A DNA stretch of 64,000 nt from an uncultured bacterium (GCA_938036315.1 CALHPK010000001.1:80109-144108); one strand, 5' to 3'. Shown: positions 54,324 through 62,874, counted from the stretch's first letter. Notes: generated by a model from the sequence alone, not told the origin. Program-made: numbers and translations.

Positions 54324-55498
54324 GAAAAAACATAATAATTACCGGAAGACCTGGATCAGGGAAATCAACCTTAGCACGAAAAATAGCAGAAAGACTAAAA
54401 AGTCTCAAAATTGATGTAGCAGGTGTAATAACTCCAGAGATAAGAGAAAAAAAGGTAAGGATAGGATTCGAAGTTGTAGGTATAAAGAGCGGACAGAAAA
54501 AACTTCTCGCTGTAAAAGCCGAAAACTTCCAGGCAGAAAAAAAATCAAAAATCAAAATTGGAAAATATCTCGTCTTCCCCGAAAATTTCTTACAGATCCT
54601 GAAAGATGAATCTAAATACCAAACAGAAGTTCTTATTATAGATGAGATTGGCCCGATGGAACTTGGAGGCTCCAAAAATCTTAACACTGTATGGCTGAGA
54701 GAGATATTATCCTCAAATGCTCAAAAAGTAATCACAGTCAAAAAAGATCTATCTTCTGAGCTTTCTAAGTTATCACCATCTGCGGTATTTATAGATCTTG
54801 ACAATGAAGATAATAATATAGCCTATGCAAAGGTGTTAGAAGCGGTAACTCAAACCGAAGCTTTCTTAATAGATCTTGACGGAGTCATAATTGATTCAGG
54901 AGAGTTCCACAAACTTTCCTGGATCGAACTTATGAAAAAACTTGGGGTAGGATTTTCAGAGGATGACTTCAGAAAAACTTTCGGAATGACAAATTCAACA
55001 ATCCTAAAAATGTTCCTTGGAGAAATACCTGACGAAGATGTGAAAAGACTAAGCGAAGAAAAAGAAAGGATCTACAGAGATTTAGCAAAAGGAAAGATAA
55101 AGCTCATAAAAGGATCAAAAGATTTCCTGGAATTCATAAAAGAAAATAAGAGATTAAAAACAGCTCTTGTATCATCTACTCCTATGAAAAACATTGATTT
55201 TATATTTTCTGAGTTAGGTATAGGCAAGTTTTTCGATGTAGTTATATCAGGAGAAGATGTGGAACGCGGTAAACCAGATCCAGAATGCTACACAAAAGCA
55301 CTGAACAAACTTGGAGTAGCTCCCCAAAAAGCTTGGGTGATAGAAGATTCCCAGCATGGAATCTATTCCGCAAGAGATGCAGGGACAAAATGTATAGGCA
55401 TACTCACAACCCATAAGAACCTGGAAGATACTGATATACTCGCCAAGGATTTTTATGAATTACAAAAATTTCTAAATTCCATCTTCTGCCCCCTTTAG
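54320..55498 (+). CDS. THEP1-type NTPase fused to a HAD phosphatase
   Basis: Residues 1 to about 175 match the THEP1 nucleoside-triphosphatase family: Walker A TGRPGSGKSTL, VAGVITPEIR and Walker B LIIDEIGPMEL. Residues about 182-392 form a complete HAD hydrolase of the beta-phosphoglucomutase-like type: FLIDLDGVIIDSG (nucleophile Asp), VSSTPMKN, GKPDPECYTKA and VIEDSQHGI. Each part is normally a separate protein. The fusion could couple NTP hydrolysis with dephosphorylation of a sugar phosphate or nucleotide. It overlaps the upstream hydrolase by 4 bp. Confidence 0.88.
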   Translation: MRKNIIITGRPGSGKSTLARKIAERLKSLKIDVAGVITPEIREKKVRIGFEVVGIKSGQKKLLAVKAENFQAEKKSKIKIGKYLVFPENFLQILKDESKYQTEVLIIDEIGPMELGGSKNLNTVWLREILSSNAQKVITVKKDLSSELSKLSPSAVFIDLDNEDNNIAYAKVLEAVTQTEAFLIDLDGVIIDSGEFHKLSWIELMKKLGVGFSEDDFRKTFGMTNSTILKMFLGEIPDEDVKRLSEEKERIYRDLAKGKIKLIKGSKDFLEFIKENKRLKTALVSSTPMKNIDFIFSELGIGKFFDVVISGEDVERGKPDPECYTKALNKLGVAPQKAWVIEDSQHGIYSARDAGTKCIGILTTHKNLEDTDILAKDFYELQKFLNSIFCPL

Positions 55499-55624
55499 CT
55501 TTCACCATCTTTTATGTTATAATCCACAATCCTTTACCCTGAATCTTCCAGATTTATTTTTTCACAACATTGTTACCTTAAAAGGATAGAAATAAAAATA
55601 AAATAAAAATAAAAAATAACTATA

Positions 55625-55678
55625 ATTGATTGATTAACCTATAATTAATTTAACCTAATTAATAATTAATTAATCAAT
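55625..55678. other. AT-rich inverted repeat before exbD
   Basis: ATTGATTGATTAA (55625-55637) pairs with TTAATTAATCAAT (55666-55678) with one mismatch. The intervening DNA also repeats AACCT-AATTAA. The region 55499-55729 is otherwise low-complexity A/T and no gene is seen. Confidence 0.45.
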
Positions 55679-55714
55679 GATATCAGCTAAATAGTATTAG
55701 AGAAATAAAAAAAG

Positions 55715-55722
55715 AAAGGAGG
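55715..55722 (+). promoter_or_regulatory. Strong ribosome binding site of exbD-like gene
   Basis: AAAGGAGG, 7 nt before the ATG at 55730, one of the few strong Shine-Dalgarno sites in the window. Confidence 0.8.
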
Positions 55723-55729
55723 ATAAGTT

Positions 55730-56269
55730 ATGAGGAGAAGGAAAAAAGAACTCCCTGTATCAGGCGATATAAATGTGATCCCTTTCATTGATATGTTATC
55801 TGTTATAATTATTTTTCTTATTATGGTTTCAGCCTTTTTAAATCTTGGAATAGTTGAAAGTTCTATGCCAGTCGCAGGTGGAGCTCCATCCGCCGAAGTT
55901 GCACAACAGAAGAAACAGCAAGAACAACAAGAAAAATTAGATCTCACAATAATCATAACAGATAAAGGATTCTACATAGGAGGAGCAGGAGCAATTCTAC
56001 AGCAAAGATCAGGAGAGCCTACAATTCCCAAAAAACCCAACGGAGAATACGACTACCAAGCCCTCAATAATAAACTCTGGGAAATAAAACAAACTTACCC
56101 AAATGAATGGACTGTAATAATCCTGCCGGAAGATCAGATAGAATATCAGGTGATAATAAAAACTATGGACGCAGCAAGAGAAAGATGGATTGAAGAGAGT
56201 GGCAAAAAAGTAAAAAGATATCTCTTCCCTAATGTCGCAATCGCAGCCGGAGTTGCAGGATTAATGTAA
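55730..56269 (+). CDS. ExbD/TolR family biopolymer transport protein
   Basis: Inner-membrane protein that with an ExbB/TolQ partner turns proton flow into envelope work. One N-terminal helix, INVIPFIDMLSVIIIFLIMVS, with the proton-path Asp21; then a Gln-rich linker (AQQKKQQEQQEK) and a periplasmic domain (LTIIITDKGFYIGG, EIKQTYPNEWTVIILPEDQIEYQ). Length 179 is larger than TolR (about 140). No exbB/tolQ gene is adjacent. ApgM follows after 25 nt. Confidence 0.88.
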   Translation: MRRRKKELPVSGDINVIPFIDMLSVIIIFLIMVSAFLNLGIVESSMPVAGGAPSAEVAQQKKQQEQQEKLDLTIIITDKGFYIGGAGAILQQRSGEPTIPKKPNGEYDYQALNNKLWEIKQTYPNEWTVIILPEDQIEYQVIIKTMDAARERWIEESGKKVKRYLFPNVAIAAGVAGLM

Positions 56270-56294
56270 AAAGCTATAACCACACCACAAACAT

Positions 56295-57476
56295 ATGAGA
56301 TTCTTTACACTTATACCAGATGGAGCACCAGAAAAAATAGAAAGAGGAACTCCCCTTGAACTTGCAAATACCGAATTTATGGATAGCATAGCACCAAAAA
56401 GTCTTATGGGACTTGCTAGAACTATCCCCGAAGGATTTCCGCCAGGCTCTGATGTAGGAACTCTCTCTTTACTTGGATTTCCACCGCAAGTCTACGCAAA
56501 AGGAAGAGCTCCCCTTGAAATAGCTTCAAAGGGAATCGATATCCCAGAAAAGTCGATCATCTTCAGAATGAATTTCGTCACAATAAATGGAGACTTGATA
56601 ACCGATCACTCGGCAAATCACATATCCGATGAACAGTCTCGCACCCTTGTGGAGAAGCTGAAATTAGAACTTCGCCCATTACTGGACAAATACAGAATGA
56701 GCATACACTTTGGAAAATCTTACAGGAACTACCTTGTCTGGCAAATAGATGATGAGCAAAAACTTACAGAAGTTGAAAAAGCAGAACTCACCCCGCCTCA
56801 CGACATCCTTGGGCAAAACTTCAAAAATTACCTTCCCAAAGTTCCAGAGCTTTTAGAAATAATGAAAGCCTCAGTAGAGGTGCTAAAGGAACACCCAACA
56901 GCAAAAATGGTGTGGTTCTGGGGACACGGACGCAAATACTCCCTTCCTAAATTTGAACAAAAATACGGAAGAAAAGCCTACCTAGTTTCAGCAGTGGACA
57001 TAATAAAGGGAATAGGTAGACTTGCAGGAATAGAAGTTCTTGAAGTCGAAGGGATAACTGGATATCTCGATTCGAACTTTGAAGGCAAAGTAAATGCTAT
57101 CCTTGAAAACACAAAAGATGAGGAACTTGGGATAATTCACGTCGAAGCAACCGATGAAACCGGACATGAGGGAAATTATGATAAGAAAAAACTTGCAATT
57201 GAGATCTTCGATAGAAGAGTTCTCGGGAATCTCCTAAAGAGAGTAAATGAAGAAGATAAAAGAATCCTCATCATTTCAGATCATCCGACTCGCTGTGATT
57301 TAAGAACCCACGTAGGGGCACCGGTACCATTTATGATATACCCGTGCATATGCAATGGGAAAAAGTGCTCCTACTGCGGTAAAAAAAGATTTACGGAACT
57401 TTATGCTTCTGAAACCGGTATCTTTTTCGATGCAACCTTAATTTTGAAATTTTTCCTAAAGAAAAGAGAACAATAG
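56295..57476 (+). CDS. apgM: 2,3-bisphosphoglycerate-independent phosphoglycerate mutase (ApgM type)
   Basis: Alkaline-phosphatase-superfamily enzyme interconverting 3- and 2-phosphoglycerate. MRFFTLIPDGAPE with metal-binding Asp9, PPGSDVGTLSLLGF with nucleophile Ser52, GRAPLEIASKGI, VWFWGHGRK, HVEATDETGHEG and ISDHPTRCD are characteristic of the archaeal-like ApgM group. Length 393 is normal. A CxxC-type CICNGKKCSYCGKK near the C-terminus may bind metal, an uncommon feature. Confidence 0.93.
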   Translation: MRFFTLIPDGAPEKIERGTPLELANTEFMDSIAPKSLMGLARTIPEGFPPGSDVGTLSLLGFPPQVYAKGRAPLEIASKGIDIPEKSIIFRMNFVTINGDLITDHSANHISDEQSRTLVEKLKLELRPLLDKYRMSIHFGKSYRNYLVWQIDDEQKLTEVEKAELTPPHDILGQNFKNYLPKVPELLEIMKASVEVLKEHPTAKMVWFWGHGRKYSLPKFEQKYGRKAYLVSAVDIIKGIGRLAGIEVLEVEGITGYLDSNFEGKVNAILENTKDEELGIIHVEATDETGHEGNYDKKKLAIEIFDRRVLGNLLKRVNEEDKRILIISDHPTRCDLRTHVGAPVPFMIYPCICNGKKCSYCGKKRFTELYASETGIFFDATLILKFFLKKREQ

Positions 57477-57492
57477 CATAAATGATAACCCA

Positions 57493-57768
57493 ATGGAGGT
57501 AAAGATAAATGAAATTGCAGTTAGCTTTCTTCTCTTTTCTGTGATATTCTCCGCAAATGCAGTACTTACAAAAAAAGCTTTGCTTTCAAAAGCAAACAAA
57601 AAGCTCATTATTCTGGCTCTGTATCCATTCAAGCTAATCATTTACACTGGGGTAATCTTCATAATCCACAAAGTTTTTGGGATAACCTACAACACACTTT
57701 TGGGAATAATCTTATCGCTAGTAGTGATTTCCGCCTTTGTACTCCTCACAAAATTTAGATACCCCTAA
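57493..57768 (+). CDS. Small hypothetical membrane protein
   Basis: A 91-residue protein with two to three hydrophobic helices (about 8-25, 38-58 and 64-84) separated by basic loops (KKALLSKANKK). It starts 16 nt after apgM and its end overlaps the convergent thiE by 4 bp, consistent with an operon tail. No family recognised. Confidence 0.6.
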   Translation: MEVKINEIAVSFLLFSVIFSANAVLTKKALLSKANKKLIILALYPFKLIIYTGVIFIIHKVFGITYNTLLGIILSLVVISAFVLLTKFRYP

Positions 57769-58454
57769 GATTTGCAAATGAATTCATAGGCAGATTTTAT
57801 AAGCAACTTACACCTTCTTTCTATCTCTTTTGGATTCTCTAATATAAAAGAAATAGACGCAACAGCTCTGACTCCAGTCTTTACAACATCAGAAATGTTA
57901 TGAGCATTTATGCCACCTATTGCAACAATAGGTATTGATGATATCGAAACAGCCTTTTTCAAATTCGAAAGCCCTGTTTTAGGATATGGATTCTCTTTTG
58001 TCCTCGTCCCAAAAATTGGCCCAAAGCTTATGTAGTCAACTGACTGCTGTATCTTGATAGAATCTCTGACTTGTTTCAAGTTGTGAGTAGAAAACCCGAT
58101 GTAGAGATTAGGGAAAAACTTTCTCACCAAAGGAGGGGGTATATCTTCTTGCCCAAGATGTATTCCATCTGCCTCCACAAGCAAAGCCAGATCCGCTCTG
58201 TCATTTACGAAAAAAACAATTTTATTTTCCTTGCAGACACGCGAGGCAAATTCTGCCTGTTTGACCTGTATGGACGCATCTAATTTTTTAGCCCTGTACT
58301 GAAAAATCTTTACCCCACCTTCCACCCCACTTATGATAATATCTTTTATCCTCTGGAGATCCCGTCTTCCAGCAGACTTCGGCAAAAATCTATCATCTGT
58401 GACAAGGTACAAAATAAACTTCTCTTTACTAAACAGCTCTTTTAGGTTAACCAT
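57765..58454 (-). CDS. thiE: Thiamine-phosphate synthase
   Basis: Joins the pyrimidine and thiazole halves of thiamine. TIM-barrel with LYLVTDDRF, GGVKIFQYRAKKLD, FFVNDRADLALLVEADGIHLGQEDIPP, GFSTHNLKQV, SFGPIFGTRTKENPYP and VAIGGINAHN. Length 229 is normal. It is the last gene of purC-leuD-thiE (6-nt gap to leuD). No TPP riboswitch is seen. Confidence 0.95.
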   Translation of the reverse strand: MVNLKELFSKEKFILYLVTDDRFLPKSAGRRDLQRIKDIIISGVEGGVKIFQYRAKKLDASIQVKQAEFASRVCKENKIVFFVNDRADLALLVEADGIHLGQEDIPPPLVRKFFPNLYIGFSTHNLKQVRDSIKIQQSVDYISFGPIFGTRTKENPYPKTGLSNLKKAVSISSIPIVAIGGINAHNISDVVKTGVRAVASISFILENPKEIERRCKLLIKSAYEFICKS

Positions 58455-58460
58455 TGAAGA

Positions 58461-59120
58461 TTATTTCTTATCTTTTCCCCTCATTTCGAGTAAATTCTTC
58501 CAAGACCTCCAATAGTAAAGTCTCTCTCTTTTCTCCTCATACTCTTTGATCTTCTCTTCATACTTTAATGTCAAGGCTATGTCATCTAGTCCTTCAATAA
58601 GGCAATATTTCCTGAATTCATCTATCTCAAATGAAGTAGAAAAGCCAAAGTCATCTTTGATAATCTGCTTCTCAACATCTACATCTAAAAAGTAATTCTT
58701 GTTGAGTTTTTCAAGTTCGTAAACTTTTTCAAACATATAATTAACAATATGTTCAGGTAACACAATTGGTAAAAGCCCGTTTTTCAACGCATTATTGTAG
58801 AAGATCTCTCCAAATTTTGGAGAAATTATGATCTTGAACCCGAAGTCTTGCAATGCCCATACTGCATGCTCACGCGAGCTTCCTGTTCCAAAGTTTCTTC
58901 TGGCAAGAAGTATACTAGCACCACGGTAAAGATCATTGTTGAGAGGGAATTCAGAGATTGGATTCCCGTCCCTATCAAACCTCCAGTTGTAAAAGAGAAA
59001 ATTTCCAAAACCAGTTCGCTCTATTCTTTTTAGAAATTGCTTCGGAACGATCTGATCAGTATCAACATCAGAAACATCTAAGGGGACAACCTTCCCGCGC
59101 AGGAATCTTAATGCTTCCAT
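58461..59120 (-). CDS. leuD: 3-isopropylmalate dehydratase small subunit
   Basis: Swivel subunit of the aconitase-family enzyme for leucine synthesis. RGKVVPLDVSDVDTDQIVPKQFLK and ARRNFGTGSSREHAVWALQDFGFKIIISPKFGEIFYNNALKNGLLPI are diagnostic. I chose ATG 59120 (16 nt after purC) over an ATG at 59156 that lies inside purC. leuC is not in the window, so the subunits are encoded apart. Confidence 0.95.
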   Translation of the reverse strand: MEALRFLRGKVVPLDVSDVDTDQIVPKQFLKRIERTGFGNFLFYNWRFDRDGNPISEFPLNNDLYRGASILLARRNFGTGSSREHAVWALQDFGFKIIISPKFGEIFYNNALKNGLLPIVLPEHIVNYMFEKVYELEKLNKNYFLDVDVEKQIIKDDFGFSTSFEIDEFRKYCLIEGLDDIALTLKYEEKIKEYEEKRERLYYWRSWKNLLEMRGKDKK

Positions 59121-59136
59121 AGTGCTAGTTTTAAGT

Positions 59137-60174
59137 TCAAATAAACTGAGAAACATTTTTTATAACATCTTCAAGAGGTGGAGATTTGAACCACTCGATT
59201 TCAGTTAAAGCATTGCAGCAAGACATATAAAGCTGTGAAACGAGTTCTTTCAGCTCAGATGGTATAGGGGGAGGAGATGTCTTTACAAGCTTCCTCCAAT
59301 TTACAGGATCCATCTTCTTTGCTTCCTCAACCTCTAAGTACCAGCTTGAACTTCTATAGAATTTTCTCAAGACTTCCTTACTGACTTGAACACCCTTGTA
59401 TATGAATCTACATTCGTCGGGGGTCCCGAGAACATCAACAAACATAAGCTGTCTTAATTCATCTAACCCGAACTCAAACTTCCCATCTTCATTTGAGATA
59501 CCAACTTTAGAACACTGCTTACTTATAAGCTCATTGGCAAAAAGAGAATATGATTTAAGCATTTCAAATTCTCTATCGTCTAAGCCAGATATCTCCTTTG
59601 CTTCTTCATAACTCAGGTATCTATCGTATTCTTCGAGCTTTGTTGAAAAATCAACAAACGGTTGCACGAGTCTCTGTCCAGGAGCCGGAAATTCATCAAG
59701 TCCCAAATCTTTCAGTGCTATTTTCCCTTCCTTAAGCCTCTTGAAAACACTTGACCCTTCAGGTAGAGAATTCCTATAGATTACCTCCAAAGGGATGAGA
59801 AAATTTGCCTTCTCCCTTCTGAAAACTGAATAGTCATACGAACCATCTCTCAACTCAGGTTTTATAACTCTCAATAACTTAACGAGCATCTGATTTGGCT
59901 GGCTTGCTCCAGGACTAACCTCAGATAACCTTTTTACTCTGCCGTCCTCCAGAATACCAAGGTAGTGCGTCTTTATCTCGCCTCCACTTTCCTTTTCAAG
60001 CTTCTCAAAAAAATACGCTCCCATTATGCAGAGTGCTTTCCCCTTATTATCAATTGTATCAGGCATCACTCCCCAATCAAAAACTGAAAACCTATCTGAA
60101 AAAACAAATTTGCACTTTCCTGGTCTAAGAGATTCTGGCTGTTCCAGAACTACAAGATCCTTAACGCTTCCCAT
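59137..60174 (-). CDS. purC: SAICAR synthetase, long archaeal-like type
   Basis: Phosphoribosylaminoimidazole-succinocarboxamide synthase. Seen: FVFSDRFSVFDWGVMPDTIDNKGKALC, FRREKANFLIPLEVIYRNSLPEGSSVF, STKLEEYDRYLS and FVDVLGTPDECRF. The 345-residue length is that of the archaeal-type enzyme, not the about 240-residue bacterial one. It shares a divergent promoter region with the CpoB-like gene. Its pathway partner PurB-PurS is at 2-3.6 kb. Confidence 0.93.
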   Translation of the reverse strand: MGSVKDLVVLEQPESLRPGKCKFVFSDRFSVFDWGVMPDTIDNKGKALCIMGAYFFEKLEKESGGEIKTHYLGILEDGRVKRLSEVSPGASQPNQMLVKLLRVIKPELRDGSYDYSVFRREKANFLIPLEVIYRNSLPEGSSVFKRLKEGKIALKDLGLDEFPAPGQRLVQPFVDFSTKLEEYDRYLSYEEAKEISGLDDREFEMLKSYSLFANELISKQCSKVGISNEDGKFEFGLDELRQLMFVDVLGTPDECRFIYKGVQVSKEVLRKFYRSSSWYLEVEEAKKMDPVNWRKLVKTSPPPIPSELKELVSQLYMSCCNALTEIEWFKSPPLEDVIKNVSQFI

Positions 60175-60251
60175 ATGATAAGTCTAAAAAGTCCATAAAA
60201 GTTTTCAAATTTCTCAAAAATATCGAAGCTTTCCTCTAATTTTACTTTTAT

Positions 60252-61028
60252 ATGTCAATTGTAAGAAAATTTTTACTCTTGTCATCAATAGGGTTATTAT
60301 TATCTCAAGGGTTATTATTATCTCACTGTCAAACCCTTCACAGAATTGAGCAGAGAATAGACAGTATAGAAGCCAAACAGATAAAAGACGAAGAAGTAAT
60401 GCAAAAACTGGTGAAAGAAGTTGAGCAAATGAGAAAATTTTTGGTCGACCTAGATATAAAACTTTCAAATATTTCAGAGAGGGTTACTAACCTCACCAGA
60501 GATTATAACAACACCGAAAGAGTAATGGCAGAAATCAATAGGATCTCTAAAGACTTGGATTTGATGAGAAAAAGAATTGAGATAATTGAGTCAAGATTCG
60601 AAGCAAATCGCAGAAATGCAGTAGCATCCCCAGTCACGCAGCCGGTATCTGAAGCAGAAGCTTCAAAAATCATATATACCGCAAGAGAACTTATTGCAAA
60701 TGGAGAAATTAATCAGGCAATAGAAATGCTAAGTTCTCTTGTCTCAAGAGGATACAGTTCCTATGAGTTGAGAACAACCTTAGGAGACGCTTTGTTTAGA
60801 AAAGGAGAAACAAAAAAGGCTATAAGAGAATGGATGGCTATCATAAACGATGAAGATAAAATAAGTGACAAAAGCATGCTCCCGAGAATTTACCTGAGAG
60901 TTGCTAACGCTTTCCTGGCAATAAAAGATGAAAAAAACGCAAAGGTAATGCTCCAGGCTCTGATCACAAAGTACCCACAAAGCTCTGAAGCAAAAATTGC
61001 TCAAGATATGCTAAAAAAAATGGAATAA
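60252..61028 (+). CDS. CpoB/YbgF-like coiled-coil and TPR protein
   Basis: Exported protein of 258 residues. The signal contains a duplicated GLLLS segment and ends in LLLSHC; if a lipobox, His at -1 is unusual. Residues about 25-115 are a coiled coil (IEQRIDSIEAKQ onward), then a linker, then TPR-like helices (140-258: AIEMLSSLVSRGYSSYELRTTLGDALF, ALITKYPQSSEAKIA). This order matches CpoB/YbgF, which links Tol-Pal to peptidoglycan synthesis. No tol gene is adjacent. Confidence 0.8.
   Translation: MSIVRKFLLLSSIGLLLSQGLLLSHCQTLHRIEQRIDSIEAKQIKDEEVMQKLVKEVEQMRKFLVDLDIKLSNISERVTNLTRDYNNTERVMAEINRISKDLDLMRKRIEIIESRFEANRRNAVASPVTQPVSEAEASKIIYTARELIANGEINQAIEMLSSLVSRGYSSYELRTTLGDALFRKGETKKAIREWMAIINDEDKISDKSMLPRIYLRVANAFLAIKDEKNAKVMLQALITKYPQSSEAKIAQDMLKKME
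60290..60325 (+). repeat. 18-bp tandem duplication in a signal-peptide coding region
   Basis: AGGGTTATTATTATCTCA twice (60290-60307, 60308-60325), perfect. It duplicates the hydrophobic GLLLS core of the CpoB-like signal peptide in frame. Confidence 0.95.
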
Positions 61029-61157
61029 AAAAATAATCAAAATCAAAATGAAGTTTCTCAGCTACTGCTCCACTCAGAAGAAAGAAAAAAGTAAGCAAAT
61101 GCTAAATAATTTTATCTGAAAAAAGATATGCATAGAAATAATCACTAATATTGAAAC

Positions 61158-62147
61158 GTGGAGTACAGAAAATTTGCTGGGCTCGATAAACCAATATCGG
61201 TTGTTGGCTTTGGAGTTTGGACTGTTTCTTCAGATTGGTGGGGTGTGAAAGACAAAGAATACGGGAAAAAACTCCTAATCAAAGCTAGAGATTCTGGAAT
61301 AAACTTTTTCGACACAGCAGATGCGTATGGAGATGGATACGGAGAAGAAATCTTAAAAGAGACATTCGGGGAAGACCTGAAAAACCTCGTCATTGGTACA
61401 AAAGTAGGATACAACTTCTATGAACATAAAAGAGATGGGCACAAAGAACATCCGCAAGATTTTTCCGAAAGATATATAAGATACGCACTCGAAAACTCCC
61501 TAAAAAGGCTTGGAGTAGATTACATAGATCTATATCAAGTTCACAATCCCAAAATGCAACACATCACTGACGATCTGGTAGATACCCTACTGAAGTTAAA
61601 AGATGAAGGGAAAATAAAAACATTCGGTGGAGCAATAGGTCCAGATATAGGATGGATCAAGGAAAGTGAAGCTCTTATGAAAAAAGGAATTCTGAACTTA
61701 CAGATAATCTACAGCATTCTGGAGCAGGAACCCGCTCTTACAATATTTAAAATTGGGAAAGAATTCGGGGCAAGATTTATTGTGAGAGTGCCACACGCAA
61801 GTGGACTTTTAGATGGAACTGCAAACCCTCAGACTATCTTTCCAGCTTCAGATCATAGAAAATTCAGGAAAAAAGATTGGATGGAAAAAGCTTGGAAAGC
61901 TCTCCAAAAAATGAGGTTAACTGAGGAAATAAAAGATATGACGCTTGGTCAGATAGCTATTGCATTCTGCCTTGAGGAAGAATCAGTAGTCACGGTCTTA
62001 CCGAACTTCACAAAGGAATCTGAAATAGAAGAATGGACAAAAGTGGCTGGCAAGAGAATCGATATGAAAGAAGTTATTGAAAGAACTAGAAAGATCTACT
62101 ACGAAGAGTTGTACCCCTATATAGAACTTAAGGGAGAGAGAATTTAA
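61158..62147 (+). CDS. Aldo/keto reductase
   Basis: NADPH-dependent reductase with a TIM barrel. The catalytic tetrad is complete: Asp52, Tyr57, Lys82 and His129 (INFFDTADAYGDGYGEE, GTKVGY, YQVHNP). Length 329 is normal; the C-terminus resembles the YajO/L-glyceraldehyde reductase-like group. The substrate is unknown. GTG start with TAATAT 6 nt upstream. Its end lies in a 27-bp-spaced duplication shared with the convergent ABC ATPase gene. Confidence 0.92.
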   Translation: MEYRKFAGLDKPISVVGFGVWTVSSDWWGVKDKEYGKKLLIKARDSGINFFDTADAYGDGYGEEILKETFGEDLKNLVIGTKVGYNFYEHKRDGHKEHPQDFSERYIRYALENSLKRLGVDYIDLYQVHNPKMQHITDDLVDTLLKLKDEGKIKTFGGAIGPDIGWIKESEALMKKGILNLQIIYSILEQEPALTIFKIGKEFGARFIVRVPHASGLLDGTANPQTIFPASDHRKFRKKDWMEKAWKALQKMRLTEEIKDMTLGQIAIAFCLEEESVVTVLPNFTKESEIEEWTKVAGKRIDMKEVIERTRKIYYEELYPYIELKGERI

Positions 62148-62182
62148 TCTATCCCTGTGGGAGAGAGAATTTAATCTATCCC
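62132..62182. repeat. Tandem duplication spanning two convergent gene ends
   Basis: A 24-bp sequence (GGGAGAGAGAATTTAATCTA...) occurs at 62132-62155 and 62159-62182, period 27 bp. The first copy holds the aldo/keto reductase stop, the second the stop of the minus-strand ABC ATPase. Confidence 0.93.
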
Positions 62183-62874
62183 CGCTCAAGTTTCAAGACT
62201 CCATTTTCCAGTTTGTATATCTTGTCTAATTTCTGAGCTAGTGCTATATTATGTGTGACCATCAGAAAAGTAATATTGCTACTATTACACACATTTAGGG
62301 TTTGATTGATAATTTTTTCAGCAGTTTCTGGATCAAGGTTTCCAGTCGGCTCGTCGGCAAGAAGAATCTCTGGTCTTACTGCTATAGCTCTTGCAAGAGC
62401 AACCCTTTGGTACTCACCCCCGGATAGTTCCCAGACATTTTTTCTGGCTGGTACACCAAATTCTTCTAAAATGCTTTTTGCTATTTTATGAGCAACTTTT
62501 CCCAAGATTCGCGAGGCAAAAAACTCAACATTTTCAAGGGGTGAAAGCTCCTCGATAAGGTAGCCATTCTGAAAAACAAATGAAATTCTCTTTCCCCTCA
62601 TTTTGTCAAGGGCTCGTTCCTCCTTCTCTGTTACGTCTTCGCCGAACAGAAAAACTTTACCGGCTGAAGGCTTAAGAATTGTTCCTATTATTGAAAGTAG
62701 AGTTGTCTTTCCTGACCCGGAGGCACCCACTATTGCGATCTTCTCACCTCTCCTAACCTCAAGGTTTACCCCTTTAAGCACCTCCACTTCTACTTTGCCA
62801 TCGCGAAAGGATTTCCTCACATCTTCTAGCCTTATTACAACTTCACTGTCCACTGCAAATTCACAGCCTCCCAC
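62176..62874 (-). CDS. LolD/MacB-type ABC transporter ATPase
   Basis: ATPase of the lipoprotein-release/MacB family. Seen: Walker A GASGSGKTT, Q-loop FVFQNGYLIEELSPLENVEFF, signature LSGGEYQRVALARAI, Walker B ILLADEPTGNLD, H-loop VTHN. Length 232 fits LolD. The GTG start directly abuts the map stop codon (0-nt gap), so it is in one operon with map. The partner permease (LolC/E type) is not in the window. Lipoprotein sorting fits the several lipoproteins seen here. Confidence 0.88.
   Translation of the reverse strand: MGGCEFAVDSEVVIRLEDVRKSFRDGKVEVEVLKGVNLEVRRGEKIAIVGASGSGKTTLLSIIGTILKPSAGKVFLFGEDVTEKEERALDKMRGKRISFVFQNGYLIEELSPLENVEFFASRILGKVAHKIAKSILEEFGVPARKNVWELSGGEYQRVALARAIAVRPEILLADEPTGNLDPETAEKIINQTLNVCNSSNITFLMVTHNIALAQKLDKIYKLENGVLKLERG

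Noticed and set aside
60175..60251. TPP riboswitch for the purC-leuD-thiE operon
   Set aside because: Only 76 bp between divergent genes, with no match to the conserved TPP core.
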